A stretch of DNA of 64,000 bases from NCBI RefSeq assembly GCF_002204745.1, contig NZ_NIRR01000004.1:1-64000 (forward strand). The letters are read 5' to 3'. Under the pieces are notes generated by a model that made no database searches, was not told the DNA's origin, and saw nothing but the letters and a program-made list of their open reading frames with translations. This document shows, in pieces, positions 51,361 to 60,345 of the stretch; the stretch's first letter is position 1; the number at the start of each line of letters is the position of its first letter. Source of the DNA: Hymenobacter amundsenii. GTDB lineage: Bacteria > Bacteroidota > Bacteroidia > Cytophagales > Hymenobacteraceae. The translations under genes and the position numbers were made by a program.

Positions 51361-51399
51361 TTATACGCTTACGGCACACGCGAAAAAAGGCCCTGCCGG
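51361..51399 (-). promoter_or_regulatory. Conserved upstream element of the GH5-regulator unit (putative operator)
   Basis: Second copy of the 39-bp element described at 46831-46869 (34/39 identical). It starts 90 bp from the start of the -7 box, the same distance as at susC. The remainder of the spacer, 51400-51629, separates it from the divergent crtD-like gene and holds no other feature that I can see. Confidence 0.7.
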
Positions 51400-51629
51400 T
51401 GGAAGTTGGCCCAGTGCCAGGAGCCAGGGGCAGCTAAGCAACAACTGAAAAAAGACGGCCGCACTCCCGATTAATTTTCCGGTTTCCCTTAATGCCGCTC
51501 CGCCAGACCGCCCGCGCAAACATTTCCGGGCCGCGAGTTGTGTAAAGCCACGCCACTGTCCGTTCTTCGTAGCGGCTGGCGGGCCCTGTCCGGCTGGTAG
51601 CCGTCTGCCCACTCCCATTCCTTCGCCGC

Positions 51630-53129
51630 GTGCCCGATTCTGCTGCTTCCTCGTCACCCGCCGCTGCTACCGCCATTATCGGGGCCGGCATTGGGGGCAT
51701 TGCCACGGCCGTGCGCCTGGCCGTGGCCGGGCACCGCGTGGTGGTGTTCGAGGCCCAGGAAAGCTTCGGGGGTAAAATGCACCAGCTGGAGCTGCCCGGC
51801 GGCTACCGCTTCGATGGCGGCCCCTCGCTTTTCACTCTGCCCCACCTCGTCGACGACCTGTTCCGGCTGGCTGGCCGCGACCCGCGCGACTACTTCCGCT
51901 ACCAGCGCCTCGACCCGATTACCGAGTACTTCTTCGCCGACGGCACCCGCCTCACGGCCTGGGCCGATGAGGAAAAGTTCGCCCGCGAAATCGAAGCGAA
52001 GCTGGGCACCCCCGCCGCCGACGTACTCGCTTTTCTGGCCCGTAGCGGCCGGGCCTACGAGGCCACGGCGGGTACGTTCCTGCAAAAGTCGCTGCACAAG
52101 GCCGGCACCTACCTCAGCCCCGAGGTGCTCAAGGCCCTGGCCGCGTTGCCCCAGCTCGGCCTCACCAGCACCATGCACCAGCGCCACCAGGCCGCCTTTT
52201 CTGACCCGCGCCTGGTCCAGCTCTTCGACCGGTTTGCCACCTACAACGGCTCCGACCCCTACCAGGCCCCGGCCACCCTGAGCATGATTCCGCACCTGGA
52301 GCACGGCATCGGGGCGTTCTACCCCGAGGGCGGCATTTATGCCATTGCCCAAAGCCTCGTGCGGCTGGCCCAGGAGTTGGGTGTGGAATTCCGGTACTGC
52401 GAGCCGGTGCGCGAAATCCTGGTCAGCGCCGGAAGCCGCGTAACCGGCCTGCGCACCGACCAGGGCTCCTACCAGTTCGACCAGGTGGTGAGTAACATGG
52501 ATGTGGTGCCTACCTACCGCCACCTGCTAGCCGCCCAGCCCGCCCCCGAGCGCACCCTGGCCCAGCCCCGTTCCTCTTCGGCCCTTATTTTTTACTGGGG
52601 CATTGGGCGGCGCTTTCCCGAGCTGGGCGTGCACAACATCTTCTTCTCCGAGGATTACAAGCGGGAGTTCGAAGCCATTTTCCGGGAACAAACCATCAGC
52701 GCCGACCCCACGGTGTACGTCAACATCACGAGCGGCCACACGCCCACCGACGCGCCCGCGGGCCACGAAAACTGGTTTGTGATGATCAATGTGCCCCACG
52801 ACCAGGGCCAGGACTGGCCGGCGCTGGTGGTCCAAACCCGCGCCGCGGTGCTGCGCCGCCTCAGCCAAGCCTTGGGCACCGACCTGGCCCCCCTGATCCG
52901 GGCCGAGCACGTCTGGGACCCGCCGGGCATCGCGGCCCGAACCTCCTCGTTTGGGGGCGCGTTGTACGGCAGCTCCAGCAACAACACCCTGGCCGCCTTC
53001 CTGCGCCACCCCAATTTCTCGGGTCGGCTGAAAGGGCTGTACTTTTGCGGGGGTTCGGTGCATCCCGGCGGCGGTATTCCGCTCTGCCTGCTCTCGGCCC
53101 AAATCGTCTCTGACCTACTTAAAGATTAA
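51630..53129 (+). CDS. crtD: Carotenoid desaturase, CrtD/CrtI family
   Basis: A 499-residue FAD-dependent amine-oxidase-fold enzyme. N-terminal dinucleotide fold AIIGAGIGGIATAVRLAVAG followed by VFEAQESFGGKM, and the C-terminal CrtI signature YFCGGSVHPGGGIPLCLLSA. Both phytoene desaturase and hydroxycarotenoid 3,4-desaturase (CrtD) share these motifs. The adjacent CruF-like gene favours CrtD acting on 1-hydroxy carotenoids, as in flexixanthin- or saproxanthin-type pigments. Start codon GTG. Confidence 0.85.
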   Translation: MPDSAASSSPAAATAIIGAGIGGIATAVRLAVAGHRVVVFEAQESFGGKMHQLELPGGYRFDGGPSLFTLPHLVDDLFRLAGRDPRDYFRYQRLDPITEYFFADGTRLTAWADEEKFAREIEAKLGTPAADVLAFLARSGRAYEATAGTFLQKSLHKAGTYLSPEVLKALAALPQLGLTSTMHQRHQAAFSDPRLVQLFDRFATYNGSDPYQAPATLSMIPHLEHGIGAFYPEGGIYAIAQSLVRLAQELGVEFRYCEPVREILVSAGSRVTGLRTDQGSYQFDQVVSNMDVVPTYRHLLAAQPAPERTLAQPRSSSALIFYWGIGRRFPELGVHNIFFSEDYKREFEAIFREQTISADPTVYVNITSGHTPTDAPAGHENWFVMINVPHDQGQDWPALVVQTRAAVLRRLSQALGTDLAPLIRAEHVWDPPGIAARTSSFGGALYGSSSNNTLAAFLRHPNFSGRLKGLYFCGGSVHPGGGIPLCLLSAQIVSDLLKD

Positions 53130-53233
53130 GAGCGAAGCATTGAAAGTTGACTGAATGATTGCCGTTTGCCCGTGCTCAGGCCCGCTCCGACATCATTTGC
53201 CAATGGCTACTACTTCGTTTCCGGTTCCCCCTC

Positions 53234-53926
53234 ATGCCCGATCCTACGCAACAACTTCCCGCCGCCGCTACGGCCGATCTGTCCGCCGCCGCTGCTGCCC
53301 ACCGGCGCCTGCGCTGGGCCCAGGGCGTGCTACTGCTCTTTCACGTCACGGGCTTCGTCGGACTGGGTTTTTCCCAGGACCCTGGGTTTTTCCTGCGCTT
53401 CATGCCCCTGACCATGCTGCTCACGTTGGGCCTGCTCATCGCCTTTCAGCGCGAGCGCACGGCGGCCTTTTGGAGCTTCTGCGTGGTCGTGATGGTGGCC
53501 GGGTTCTGCGTGGAGGTAGTGGGCATCCGGACCAACTTGCTGTTCGGACAATATGCCTATGGCGACGCCCTGGGCATCAAGTTTTTAGAGGTGCCGCTGC
53601 TGATTGGCGTCAACTGGCTGATTGTAACGTATTCGGCGGGGGTGCTGGCCTCCTACCTGCCGCTGCCGGGCTTCGTACGGGCCCTAGTGGCGGCGGTGCT
53701 CATGGTTGGGCTTGATATTTGTATCGAGCCGGTGGCCGTGCATTACGACTTCTGGCACTGGCAGTACGATGTGATTCCGTTGCTCAACTTCAAGGGCTGG
53801 TTCGCGGTCAGTCTGATTCTGCAGGTGTATTTCAACCGGGTCGAATTCAGCCGCCGCAATCCGCTGGTACCGTTGGTATACCTGGTGCAGTTGCTGTTTT
53901 TCTTCGGGCTGGGCATGCTACTTTGA
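53234..53926 (+). CDS. cruF: Carotenoid biosynthesis protein, CruF-like 1,2-hydratase
   Basis: A 230-residue membrane protein (old DUF422) with about six to seven segments. GIRTNLLFGQYAYGDALGIK and DICIEPVAVHYDFWHWQ are characteristic of CruF, which hydrates the psi end of carotenoids. It lies 104 bp after the crtD-like gene, with which it would act in series. The ATG at 53234 is preferred over an earlier in-frame ATG at 53159. Confidence 0.88.
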   Translation: MPDPTQQLPAAATADLSAAAAAHRRLRWAQGVLLLFHVTGFVGLGFSQDPGFFLRFMPLTMLLTLGLLIAFQRERTAAFWSFCVVVMVAGFCVEVVGIRTNLLFGQYAYGDALGIKFLEVPLLIGVNWLIVTYSAGVLASYLPLPGFVRALVAAVLMVGLDICIEPVAVHYDFWHWQYDVIPLLNFKGWFAVSLILQVYFNRVEFSRRNPLVPLVYLVQLLFFFGLGMLL

Positions 53927-53981
53927 AAGCCAGAAGTGTTAGGCAGGCGTTTGGTATCTAACCTCAGCAGTCCTGTTTTTT

Positions 53982-54593
53982 ATGGAAGAACTCGTACTCC
54001 ACCAACTCCTCGACCGTGCCCACGCCCTGTTCCGCCAGGTCGGCGTGGGCCTGATTCATGAGGAGCAGCTCGCCGCCGCCCTCGACTGCTCGATGGCCGC
54101 CTTTCGGGAGCAGTTTGGCTCCAAGGCCGAGCTGCTGCATACCGTTACCGAGCGCAACCTGCGCCGCCAGCGCCAGGAGCACGAACAGCTGCTGCGCAAC
54201 CTCGATACGCCCGCCGAGTGCCTGGTGGGCATATTGCGCCACAGCCTCCAGGAGCTACGCCGTTCGCCCCACCACGACTACCACGTGATGCGCGACCAGT
54301 ACCCCGATTCCTGGCAGCTTATTCAGGTGTACCTGTATGACTACAACCAGCCCCTGCTGATGCGCCTGCTACAAGAGGGTATCCAGCAGGGCCAGTTCCG
54401 CGCCGACCTTGACCCGCGCTTCATCGCCCACATCATTCTGGCGCAGTTCACGCTGGTAGTCAACGAGGAGCTGTTTCCCCCCGATCAGATCAGCCTAGCC
54501 GATACTTACTGCAACATCTTCTCCCCCTACGTGCGCGGCCTGTGTACTCCCGCCGGATTGCAGGCGGTCAGCTCCCACTTCGAAAGGTTTTAG
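53982..54593 (+). CDS. TetR/AcrR-family transcriptional regulator
   Basis: A 203-residue regulator. N-terminal helix-turn-helix (about 8-55; LHQLLDRAHALFRQVGVG to FGSKAELLHTV) and a ligand-binding helical C-terminal domain with LLQEGIQQGQFRADLDP. It is downstream of and co-oriented with the carotenoid genes (55 bp), so it may regulate them; its own target is not evident. Confidence 0.88.
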   Translation: MEELVLHQLLDRAHALFRQVGVGLIHEEQLAAALDCSMAAFREQFGSKAELLHTVTERNLRRQRQEHEQLLRNLDTPAECLVGILRHSLQELRRSPHHDYHVMRDQYPDSWQLIQVYLYDYNQPLLMRLLQEGIQQGQFRADLDPRFIAHIILAQFTLVVNEELFPPDQISLADTYCNIFSPYVRGLCTPAGLQAVSSHFERF

Positions 54594-54664
54594 TAGTGAA
54601 TGAGGTTACGAGGTGGCACAACGAAACAATCCGTCCTCTCCAAAGTGCGAAACACGACCTATTC

Positions 54665-54705
54665 AAAAAGCCCCCGACGTCTGCTGGCGTCGGGGGCTTT
54701 TTGTT
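54665..54705 (+). terminator. TetR gene terminator
   Basis: Perfect 15-bp stem (54665-54679 with 54688-54702) with T-run; symmetrical, so it can also serve the convergent rpiB gene. Confidence 0.82.
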
Positions 54706-54790
54706 TGTCGGGGCTTTTGACTCCGTAAAGGACTGTTTGCTTCGCTTGCAATGACCGAACACACTCATTCACCGAGTTACTCAGGCACCA

Positions 54791-55219
54791 CTAGCAGCTG
54801 ATTTTGGCTACCCGGGTCTGGTGGCGGCCGCCTTCGAAGGCGGTGTTGAGGAACTGGCTGGTAATGGCGCGGGCGGTTTCCTGGCTCACGAAGCGGGCCG
54901 GGATGCAGACCACGTTGGCATTGTTATGCTGGCGGGCCAGCGTGGCCAGTTCCGGCTCCCAGGCAATAGCGGCCCGGATGCCTTGGTGCTTGTTGGCCGT
55001 GATGCACACCCCGTTAGCTGAGCCGCAGAGCAGCAGGCCCAGCGCAAACTCGCCTTTTTCCACGGCCGTGGCCAGCGGGTGCACGTAGTCGGGGTAGTCG
55101 ACCGAGTCGGCTGAGTGGGTGCCGAAATCCTGCACCTCATAGCCGTTGTCGCGCAGCCATTCCAGCAACATCTGCTTGTACTCGAAGCCCGCGTGGTCGG
55201 AGCCAATTGCCAGTTTCAT
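54791..55219 (-). CDS. rpiB: Ribose-5-phosphate isomerase B
   Basis: Interconverts ribose 5-phosphate and ribulose 5-phosphate. The 142-residue protein starts MKLAIGSDHAGFEYKQ and has LLCGSANGVCITANKH with the catalytic Cys and ARQHNNANVVCIPARF with the phosphate-binding region. Usual length of the RpiB/LacAB family. Confidence 0.96.
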   Translation of the reverse strand: MKLAIGSDHAGFEYKQMLLEWLRDNGYEVQDFGTHSADSVDYPDYVHPLATAVEKGEFALGLLLCGSANGVCITANKHQGIRAAIAWEPELATLARQHNNANVVCIPARFVSQETARAITSQFLNTAFEGGRHQTRVAKISC

Positions 55220-55248
55220 AGGGTAAGGATGAATGGGTTCAATCAGAA

Positions 55249-55366
55249 CGTCATTCTGAGCAGCGCGAAGAATCTCGCGTGCTGACGTTGCAATGGTATC
55301 CTGATGGTAGAAATTATTTTGGCACGCGAGATTCTTCGCGCTGCGGACACCAGATGAAGAATGACG
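55249..55366. repeat. Dispersed palindrome, family A, between rpiB and tatC
   Basis: Perfect 22-bp inner arms (55261-55282 with 55322-55343) and 9-bp outer arms CGTCATTCT/AGAATGACG (55249-55257 with 55358-55366). The core AATCTCGCGTGC is shared with 13995 and 61801. Confidence 0.88.
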
Positions 55367-55386
55367 CTCTTTTTCCAGCCAATTCC

Positions 55387-56247
55387 CTACTCCGCTACGC
55401 CTTGGTTTTCGGCCAGCTGGGCGTTGAGGGAGGCGGTGCGGTTGCGGGCAACCACCCGGGCAATGTTGATGCTCAGCTCGTAGAGCAGAATGATGGGGAT
55501 GGTGACAATGATTTGCGACGTGACCTCGGGAGGCGTGATGATGGCCGCCACGATGAGCACGACTACGATGGCGTGCTTGCGGTACACGCGCATGATTTCG
55601 GGCGTAATCAGGCCCGCTTTGGCCAGGAAGAACACAATCATGGGCAGCTCGAACACGAAGGCGCAGGAGAGGCTCATGGTCGTGAGCGTGCTCAGGTAGC
55701 TCTGCATGTCGATCTGGTTCTCGATGCTGGCATCAACCACGTAACCGGCCAGGAACTGGATGCTCATGGGGGCGGCAATGTAGTAGCCGAACAGCAAACC
55801 CAGAATAAAGAGCACCGACACGAAAAACACCGCCCCGCGCGAGTTCTGCCGCTCGTGCGGGTACAGGCCCGGCTCGATAAAACGCCACAACTCCCAGAAC
55901 AGGTACGGGAAGCCCAGCACAATGCCCACGATAAAGCTCGTGCTGATGTGCATGGTTAGCTGCCCGCTCATTTCGCGGTTCTGAATCACGAACCCGATTT
56001 TATCGATGCACAACCCCGGGGCCCCCAGCCAAGCGGCCAGCTGGCACGACATGCGGTAAGTCCAGAAGTCGGACCGCGAGGGCCCCAGCATTAGGTCGTG
56101 GAACAGGAAATCCTTGGCGAAGAAGGCGCCGGTGGCAAATACCACGACGGCAATGGCCGCCCGGATAACGTGCCAGCGCAGCGCCTCCAGGTGGTCGATA
56201 AACGACATTTCCTGCTGTTCGCCCAGCAAGGGTTGAGTTGAAGACAC
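55387..56247 (-). CDS. tatC: Sec-independent protein translocase TatC
   Basis: A 286-residue polytopic receptor of the twin-arginine translocase. FIDHLEALRWHVIRA near the N-terminus is the conserved HLxELR-type segment, followed by six membrane segments including LGFPYLFWELWRFIEPGLYPHE with the conserved Glu region. tatA/B genes are not adjacent. Confidence 0.95.
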   Translation of the reverse strand: MSSTQPLLGEQQEMSFIDHLEALRWHVIRAAIAVVVFATGAFFAKDFLFHDLMLGPSRSDFWTYRMSCQLAAWLGAPGLCIDKIGFVIQNREMSGQLTMHISTSFIVGIVLGFPYLFWELWRFIEPGLYPHERQNSRGAVFFVSVLFILGLLFGYYIAAPMSIQFLAGYVVDASIENQIDMQSYLSTLTTMSLSCAFVFELPMIVFFLAKAGLITPEIMRVYRKHAIVVVLIVAAIITPPEVTSQIIVTIPIILLYELSINIARVVARNRTASLNAQLAENQGVAE

Positions 56248-56261
56248 GGAAAGGAATGAAG

Positions 56262-56295
56262 GAGTGAATGAGGGAATGAGTGACTCGGTGAATCG
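56262..56295. repeat. Short dispersed repeat upstream of tatC
   Basis: A run of TGAATGAGGGAATGAGTG and GACTCGGTGAATC, the same words as in the inverted repeat at 30314-30416 and the single arm at 54766-54784. Confidence 0.5.
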
Positions 56296-56405
56296 GGGGA
56301 GTCGTGGGGTTGAAGGAGAACAAACGGAAATACGAGGTGTCAGGATGTAGGCCGATCAGCTTCGTAAACGCACGCATGCACCGCGTCAGTCATTCGCGCA
56401 TTGAT

Positions 56406-57698
56406 TTAAGCGAAAAGCGGATACTGCTGCATCCACTCGTTGATTTCGCCGCGCACCTTCGCAATGCGGGCGTCATCGGCGTTGTGGGTCAGCACCTGGT
56501 CGATGAAGTCGACGATGCGGACCATATCGGGCTCCTTGAGGCCCCGGGTGGTTACGGCGGCCGAGCCGATGCGCATGCCCGAGGTCACAAAGGGCGACTT
56601 ATCATCGAAGGGTACCATGTTCTTGTTGATGGTGATATCGGCCTTCACGAGCGTGTTTTCGGCCAGCTTGCCGGTCAGGCCCTTGCTGCGCAAATCAATC
56701 AGCATCAGGTGGTTGTCGGTGCCGCCCGAAATCAGCTCGTAGCCCCGCTCCACGAAAGCGCCGGCCAGGGCCTGGGCGTTGCTGACGACTTGGCGGGTGT
56801 AATCGGCGTAGGTGTCGGTGAGGGCTTCGCCGAAGGCTACGGCCTTGGCCCCGATAACGTGCTCCAAAGGTCCGCCCTGGGTGCCAGGGAACACGCCCGA
56901 ATCGAGCAGGGCCGACATCATGCGGGTTTCGCCCTTGGGCGTCTTCAGGCCGAAGGGGTTCTCGAAGTCCTTGCCCATCATAATCAGGCCGCCCCGGGGG
57001 CCGCGCAGGGTTTTGTGGGTGGTGGTGGTTACGATATGGCAGTGCTGGAACGGGTTGTTGAGCAAGCCCTTGGCAATCAGGCCCGAGGGGTGCGAGATGT
57101 CGGCCAGCAGCAGGGCGCCTACTTCGTCGGCGGCTTCGCGCAGGGCTTGGTAGTCCCAGTCGCGCGAGTAGGCCGAGGCCCCGCAGATGATGAGCTTGGG
57201 CTGCTCGCGGCGGGCCGTTTCCTTTACTTTCTGGAAGTCGATGAGGCCGGTTTCCTTCTCTACGCCATAAAAGGAAGGCTTATAGAGCTTGCCCGAGAAG
57301 TTGACGGGCGAGCCGTGGGTGAGGTGGCCGCCATGGCTGAGGTCGAAGCCCAGGATTTTGTCGCCGGGGTTGAGGATGGCCAGCATCACGGCCGCGTTGG
57401 CCTGGGCGCCGGAGTGCGGCTGCACGTTTACCCACGCCACCCCGAACAGCTCCTTGGCCCGGTCGATGGCCAGTTGCTCGATCTGGTCCACGATTTCGCA
57501 GCCGCCGTAGTAGCGCTTGCCGGGCAGACCCTCGGCGTACTTGTTAGTCAGGATGGAGCCCTGGGCCCGCATGACCTGCTCCGATACGTAATTCTCGGAG
57601 GCAATGAGTTCGATGCCGTGGGTTTGGCGGGCTTTCTCCTGCTTGATGAGGTCGAAAACGGCGGTATCGGGGGCGAGGACGCGGGCTTGAGTTTCCAT
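56406..57698 (-). CDS. glyA: Serine hydroxymethyltransferase
   Basis: PLP enzyme interconverting serine and glycine with tetrahydrofolate. The 430-residue protein has [26 protein letters not shown], the PLP-lysine motif [14 protein letters not shown] and [14 protein letters not shown] -7 box lies 5 nt before the ATG (57704-57711), predicting an almost leaderless mRNA. Confidence 0.97.
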   Translation of the reverse strand: METQARVLAPDTAVFDLIKQEKARQTHGIELIASENYVSEQVMRAQGSILTNKYAEGLPGKRYYGGCEIVDQIEQLAIDRAKELFGVAWVNVQPHSGAQANAAVMLAILNPGDKILGFDLSHGGHLTHGSPVNFSGKLYKPSFYGVEKETGLIDFQKVKETARREQPKLIICGASAYSRDWDYQALREAADEVGALLLADISHPSGLIAKGLLNNPFQHCHIVTTTTHKTLRGPRGGLIMMGKDFENPFGLKTPKGETRMMSALLDSGVFPGTQGGPLEHVIGAKAVAFGEALTDTYADYTRQVVSNAQALAGAFVERGYELISGGTDNHLMLIDLRSKGLTGKLAENTLVKADITINKNMVPFDDKSPFVTSGMRIGSAAVTTRGLKEPDMVRIVDFIDQVLTHNADDARIAKVRGEINEWMQQYPLFA

Positions 57699-57703
57699 AG
57701 TTT

Positions 57704-57711
57704 CAAAGGTA
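57704..57711 (-). promoter_or_regulatory. -7 box directly upstream of glyA
   Basis: TACCTTTG on the minus strand, five bases before the ATG at 57698. Confidence 0.55.
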
Positions 57712-57810
57712 GCGCATCGGCGGTGAATGCATGACTCGACAGATGAGTAACAGGCTAGTTCGCTCGTTCATCAGGCCATCCATTCGTTGCTTCCTCTTAT
57801 CTTGCCCCTT

Positions 57811-58317
57811 ATGAGCACCCCCCAGCAGCTTGCCGAAGTCCTGACCAGCCTTCGGGTAGGCAACCAATCGTACTTAGTGCGCTTCTACGAGCAGAACCGC
57901 GCCCTGTTTGCGCGCTGGGCCCGCCGCCAGCACCAGTTGGAGCCCGGAGCCGCCCACGAGCTGCTGCGCACGGTGGTGGTGGAGTTCTACGACCAAGTGG
58001 CCGATGGCCGCCTCACCAAGCTGCCGCCCGACGTGCGGGCCTACGTGTACGGGCTGGCCGACGAGCGGGTCCGGGCCACGTCCACCGACGGGCTGCCGGT
58101 CAGCGAGTCGGGCCGCCGCCAGCGCCTGCTGGCCCTGTTCCGCACGCTGGGCCTCGACTGCCAGAAAATGCTGATGTATTTTTACTTCCGAGGCTACAAT
58201 TTCGAGAAGATGGCCGGCAAAATGGGTTTCGCCAATTCCAACGTGGCCCGAATGCAGAAATCGACCTGCCTGCGCAAGCTCTACGAATTGCAGCGCCCGG
58301 CCGAAGCCGTTGCCTGA
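57811..58317 (+). CDS. RNA polymerase sigma factor, ECF-like
   Basis: A 168-residue sigma-70-family protein. Region 2 is divergent (about 20-85), while region 4 is clear: CQKMLMYFYFRGYNFEKMAGKM then NSNVARMQKSTCLRKLYEL, a typical helix-turn-helix. A start at 57787 is possible but the ATG at 57811 (MSTPQQL) fits better. The next gene encodes a membrane protein with an anti-sigma-like start, so the pair is probably a signalling unit. Confidence 0.8.
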   Translation: MSTPQQLAEVLTSLRVGNQSYLVRFYEQNRALFARWARRQHQLEPGAAHELLRTVVVEFYDQVADGRLTKLPPDVRAYVYGLADERVRATSTDGLPVSESGRRQRLLALFRTLGLDCQKMLMYFYFRGYNFEKMAGKMGFANSNVARMQKSTCLRKLYELQRPAEAVA

Positions 58318-58401
58318 GTTGGCTCACGGGGTTCTGCGTAGCTTCGCCCTGCCGGCCTCCGGTGCTGCTCCTATTTCTGCCTCCTTCTTTTCGCTCGTTT
58401 C

Positions 58402-59202
58402 ATGTCTCTGCCCGCCCCCGATCTGCGCCCTTACCTGGAAGAGCTGGAATGCTTTGCCGATGGGCAGCTGAGCGCGGCCGAGCAGGAGGCGTTCGAAGCC
58501 CGCCTCGAAACCGATGCCGACCTCTACCAGGCCTATCAGCTTTACGAGCAGCTAACGGCCGACCTACGCTGGGTGGCGGGCCACGAAACCCTCTACCAGC
58601 GCCTACTGGCGCTCGACCAGCGCCTAGACCAGCGCGAAGTGGCCCTGACGCGGGTGCGGCGGCGGCAGCGGCGCACCCAGCGCCGCTGGGCCGTGGGCGT
58701 GGTGGCGGCCGCCGTAGCCCTGCTGGCCCTATGGCTGGTTTGGCGCCCCACTATCCCCAACGCCGCCGACAACTGGATCCGTTACTACGTGCCCGAGGCC
58801 GGCTTGTCGAGCGCCGTGATGCGGGAAAGCCAGCGCCCGTTGCTGGCCGAAGCCATGCGCCAGTACCACGAGGGCCACTACGATCCGGCCCTCTATACCC
58901 TACGCCGGATATCGTCGAATACCATTGGGCAGGACACGCTTACGTACTACAACGGCATTTTCCTGCTCAGCCAAAACGAACCCGAGGCGATTCAGGCGGC
59001 CCAGCCCTTCCTGCGGCGCGTAGCCATGCAGGCCGACTCGCGTTTGGCCGGCCAGGCGCGCTACCACCTGGGCATGGCTTACTGGCGCAACCAGCAAATC
59101 ACGGCCGCCCGTAACACCCTGCGGGCCGTAGCCAACGACGCCCGCAACCCCTACCAGGACGCCGCCCGCCAGGTATTGCGCTCGGGACTGATAAAGGAGT
59201 AG
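58402..59202 (+). CDS. Membrane protein with anti-sigma-like N-terminus and TPR repeats
   Basis: A 266-residue protein. The N-terminal cytoplasmic part (YLEELECFADGQLSAAEQ) resembles the zinc-less anti-sigma domain of Bacteroidota proteins. One membrane helix follows (about 94-115, WAVGVVAAAVALLALWLVW), then a periplasmic tetratricopeptide-like region (AMRQYHEGHYDPALYTL, YHLGMAYWRNQQITAARNTL). Position behind the sigma gene supports a role in holding it; this is inference. Confidence 0.75.
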   Translation: MSLPAPDLRPYLEELECFADGQLSAAEQEAFEARLETDADLYQAYQLYEQLTADLRWVAGHETLYQRLLALDQRLDQREVALTRVRRRQRRTQRRWAVGVVAAAVALLALWLVWRPTIPNAADNWIRYYVPEAGLSSAVMRESQRPLLAEAMRQYHEGHYDPALYTLRRISSNTIGQDTLTYYNGIFLLSQNEPEAIQAAQPFLRRVAMQADSRLAGQARYHLGMAYWRNQQITAARNTLRAVANDARNPYQDAARQVLRSGLIKE

Positions 59203-59229
59203 CACAAGCCGCGGCCTTCTCCGCTTCAT

Positions 59230-59931
59230 CTACCCGCGCTTTTCAATAACGTATTCCCGCTCGATGTTGGGCTGCAAGGTCAGCTCTCCGGTGTCGAGGT
59301 TGAAGGCGGCCAAGTGGCGCAGCTCGGGGTTGTGGCGGTAGACGCAACCGGTATCGAGGCATACCGCGCCGGGGTGAGTGGCCAGGCGCCGTTGCACCTC
59401 GGCGTGGGGCGTGGGCACGTGGCCGTGTACTAGTCGCCGGCCTTGTAGGCGCGAGGCATCGAAAGTGAATTCCTTGCTATTGAGCATGCTGTGCCAGTCG
59501 TGGCGCATGGTGGCGGCCGGCTGGCGGAAATCGTAGCCGGCATGTACCAGCGTCCAGCCCGCAATATCGAGCTGATGGGGCAACTCCCGGAGCCAGCGCA
59601 GGTAGTGGAGCGGAATATCCTGGGCGCGGGGCACGCCGAAGCTGGCGAGCGTGAGTTGGCGGTCGGCCTCGGTGGCCCAGGTGCGGTCGGTGTGGCCTTC
59701 GGCGGCATCGAGCAGCTCCTGGTCGTGGTTGCCGCGCAGGCACACCACCTGGAAACCCCGGCGGGGCAGCGCCAGCAGGTAGTCGAGCACGCCCCGGCTA
59801 TCGGGGCCCTTGTTCACGTAGTCGCCCAGCAGGTACAGCTCGTCATGAGGTTGCAGCTGCAGCTGGTTTTCAACCAACTCCCGCAACGAGAGCAGGCAGC
59901 CATGGATATCGGTTATCACGTAGCGGGCCAT
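59230..59931 (-). CDS. Metallophosphoesterase (serine/threonine phosphatase-like)
   Basis: A 233-residue calcineurin-like phosphatase with DIHG, GDYVNKGPDSRGV, RGNHD and later VHAGYDFRQP and GHVPTP metal-binding motifs in the expected order. The family includes bacterial protein phosphatases and ApaH/PrpE-type nucleotide hydrolases; I cannot tell which. GDYVNKG replaces the usual GDxxDRG. Confidence 0.88.
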   Translation of the reverse strand: MARYVITDIHGCLLSLRELVENQLQLQPHDELYLLGDYVNKGPDSRGVLDYLLALPRRGFQVVCLRGNHDQELLDAAEGHTDRTWATEADRQLTLASFGVPRAQDIPLHYLRWLRELPHQLDIAGWTLVHAGYDFRQPAATMRHDWHSMLNSKEFTFDASRLQGRRLVHGHVPTPHAEVQRRLATHPGAVCLDTGCVYRHNPELRHLAAFNLDTGELTLQPNIEREYVIEKRG

Positions 59932-60031
59932 AAGTAGCAGGCAGAATAGAAGTGGAGAAACCAGTTGAAACCCAAACGAGCACCCATGCCAATGAGTGCT
60001 CGTTTAGGGTTGGTCGTTATGCCAGCGTGGG

Positions 60032-60259
60032 TTAGCTGTAAGCCGGTTTGTCGAGGTCGGGCTTGTCGTAGTTGCGGTTGGGGTTGTTCACCAAATGGGG
60101 CGGAATCTTGTCCAGTCCGTCCTCGGTATACTCGTCGGCCAGCTTCTGCTGGTCGTCGTCGTTGGCGAGGGGCTTGCTATTGGGGTCCGACTTGCGCTGG
60201 CCGGTGCCGGCTGGGTCGCCACTATTCTCTTTCGATTGCTGGTTGCTATTGTCAGACAT
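60032..60259 (-). CDS. Small hydrophilic hypothetical protein
   Basis: A 75-residue protein of charged and polar residues, with no predicted hydrophobic core: SDNSNQQSKENSGDPAGTGQ then NRNYDKPDLDKP. It is probably disordered. The ATG at 60259 is chosen over one six codons upstream. It follows the next disordered gene (60346-60843) in the same direction, suggesting a pair. Confidence 0.6.
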   Translation of the reverse strand: MSDNSNQQSKENSGDPAGTGQRKSDPNSKPLANDDDQQKLADEYTEDGLDKIPPHLVNNPNRNYDKPDLDKPAYS

Positions 60260-60278
60260 AATAAGGGGGGTAATCAAG

Positions 60279-60341
60279 CCGTTAGCTGAGAGCTGTTAGT
60301 TTTCGTTCAACTGAAAAAGAGCTAGCAGCTAACGGCTTGTG
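60279..60341. repeat. Inverted repeat between two small disordered-protein genes
   Basis: AAGCCGTTAGCTG (60279-60291) and CAGCTAACGGCTT (60329-60341) are exact reverse complements around a 37-nt loop; each contains a further GCTG/CAGC repeat. May act as a terminator or RNA stem in the intercistronic region. Confidence 0.65.
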
Positions 60342-60345
60342 AAAA

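Noticed and set aside
56304..57734. 476-codon frame opposite glyA
   Set aside because: Fully antisense to a well-conserved enzyme gene and without any motif.
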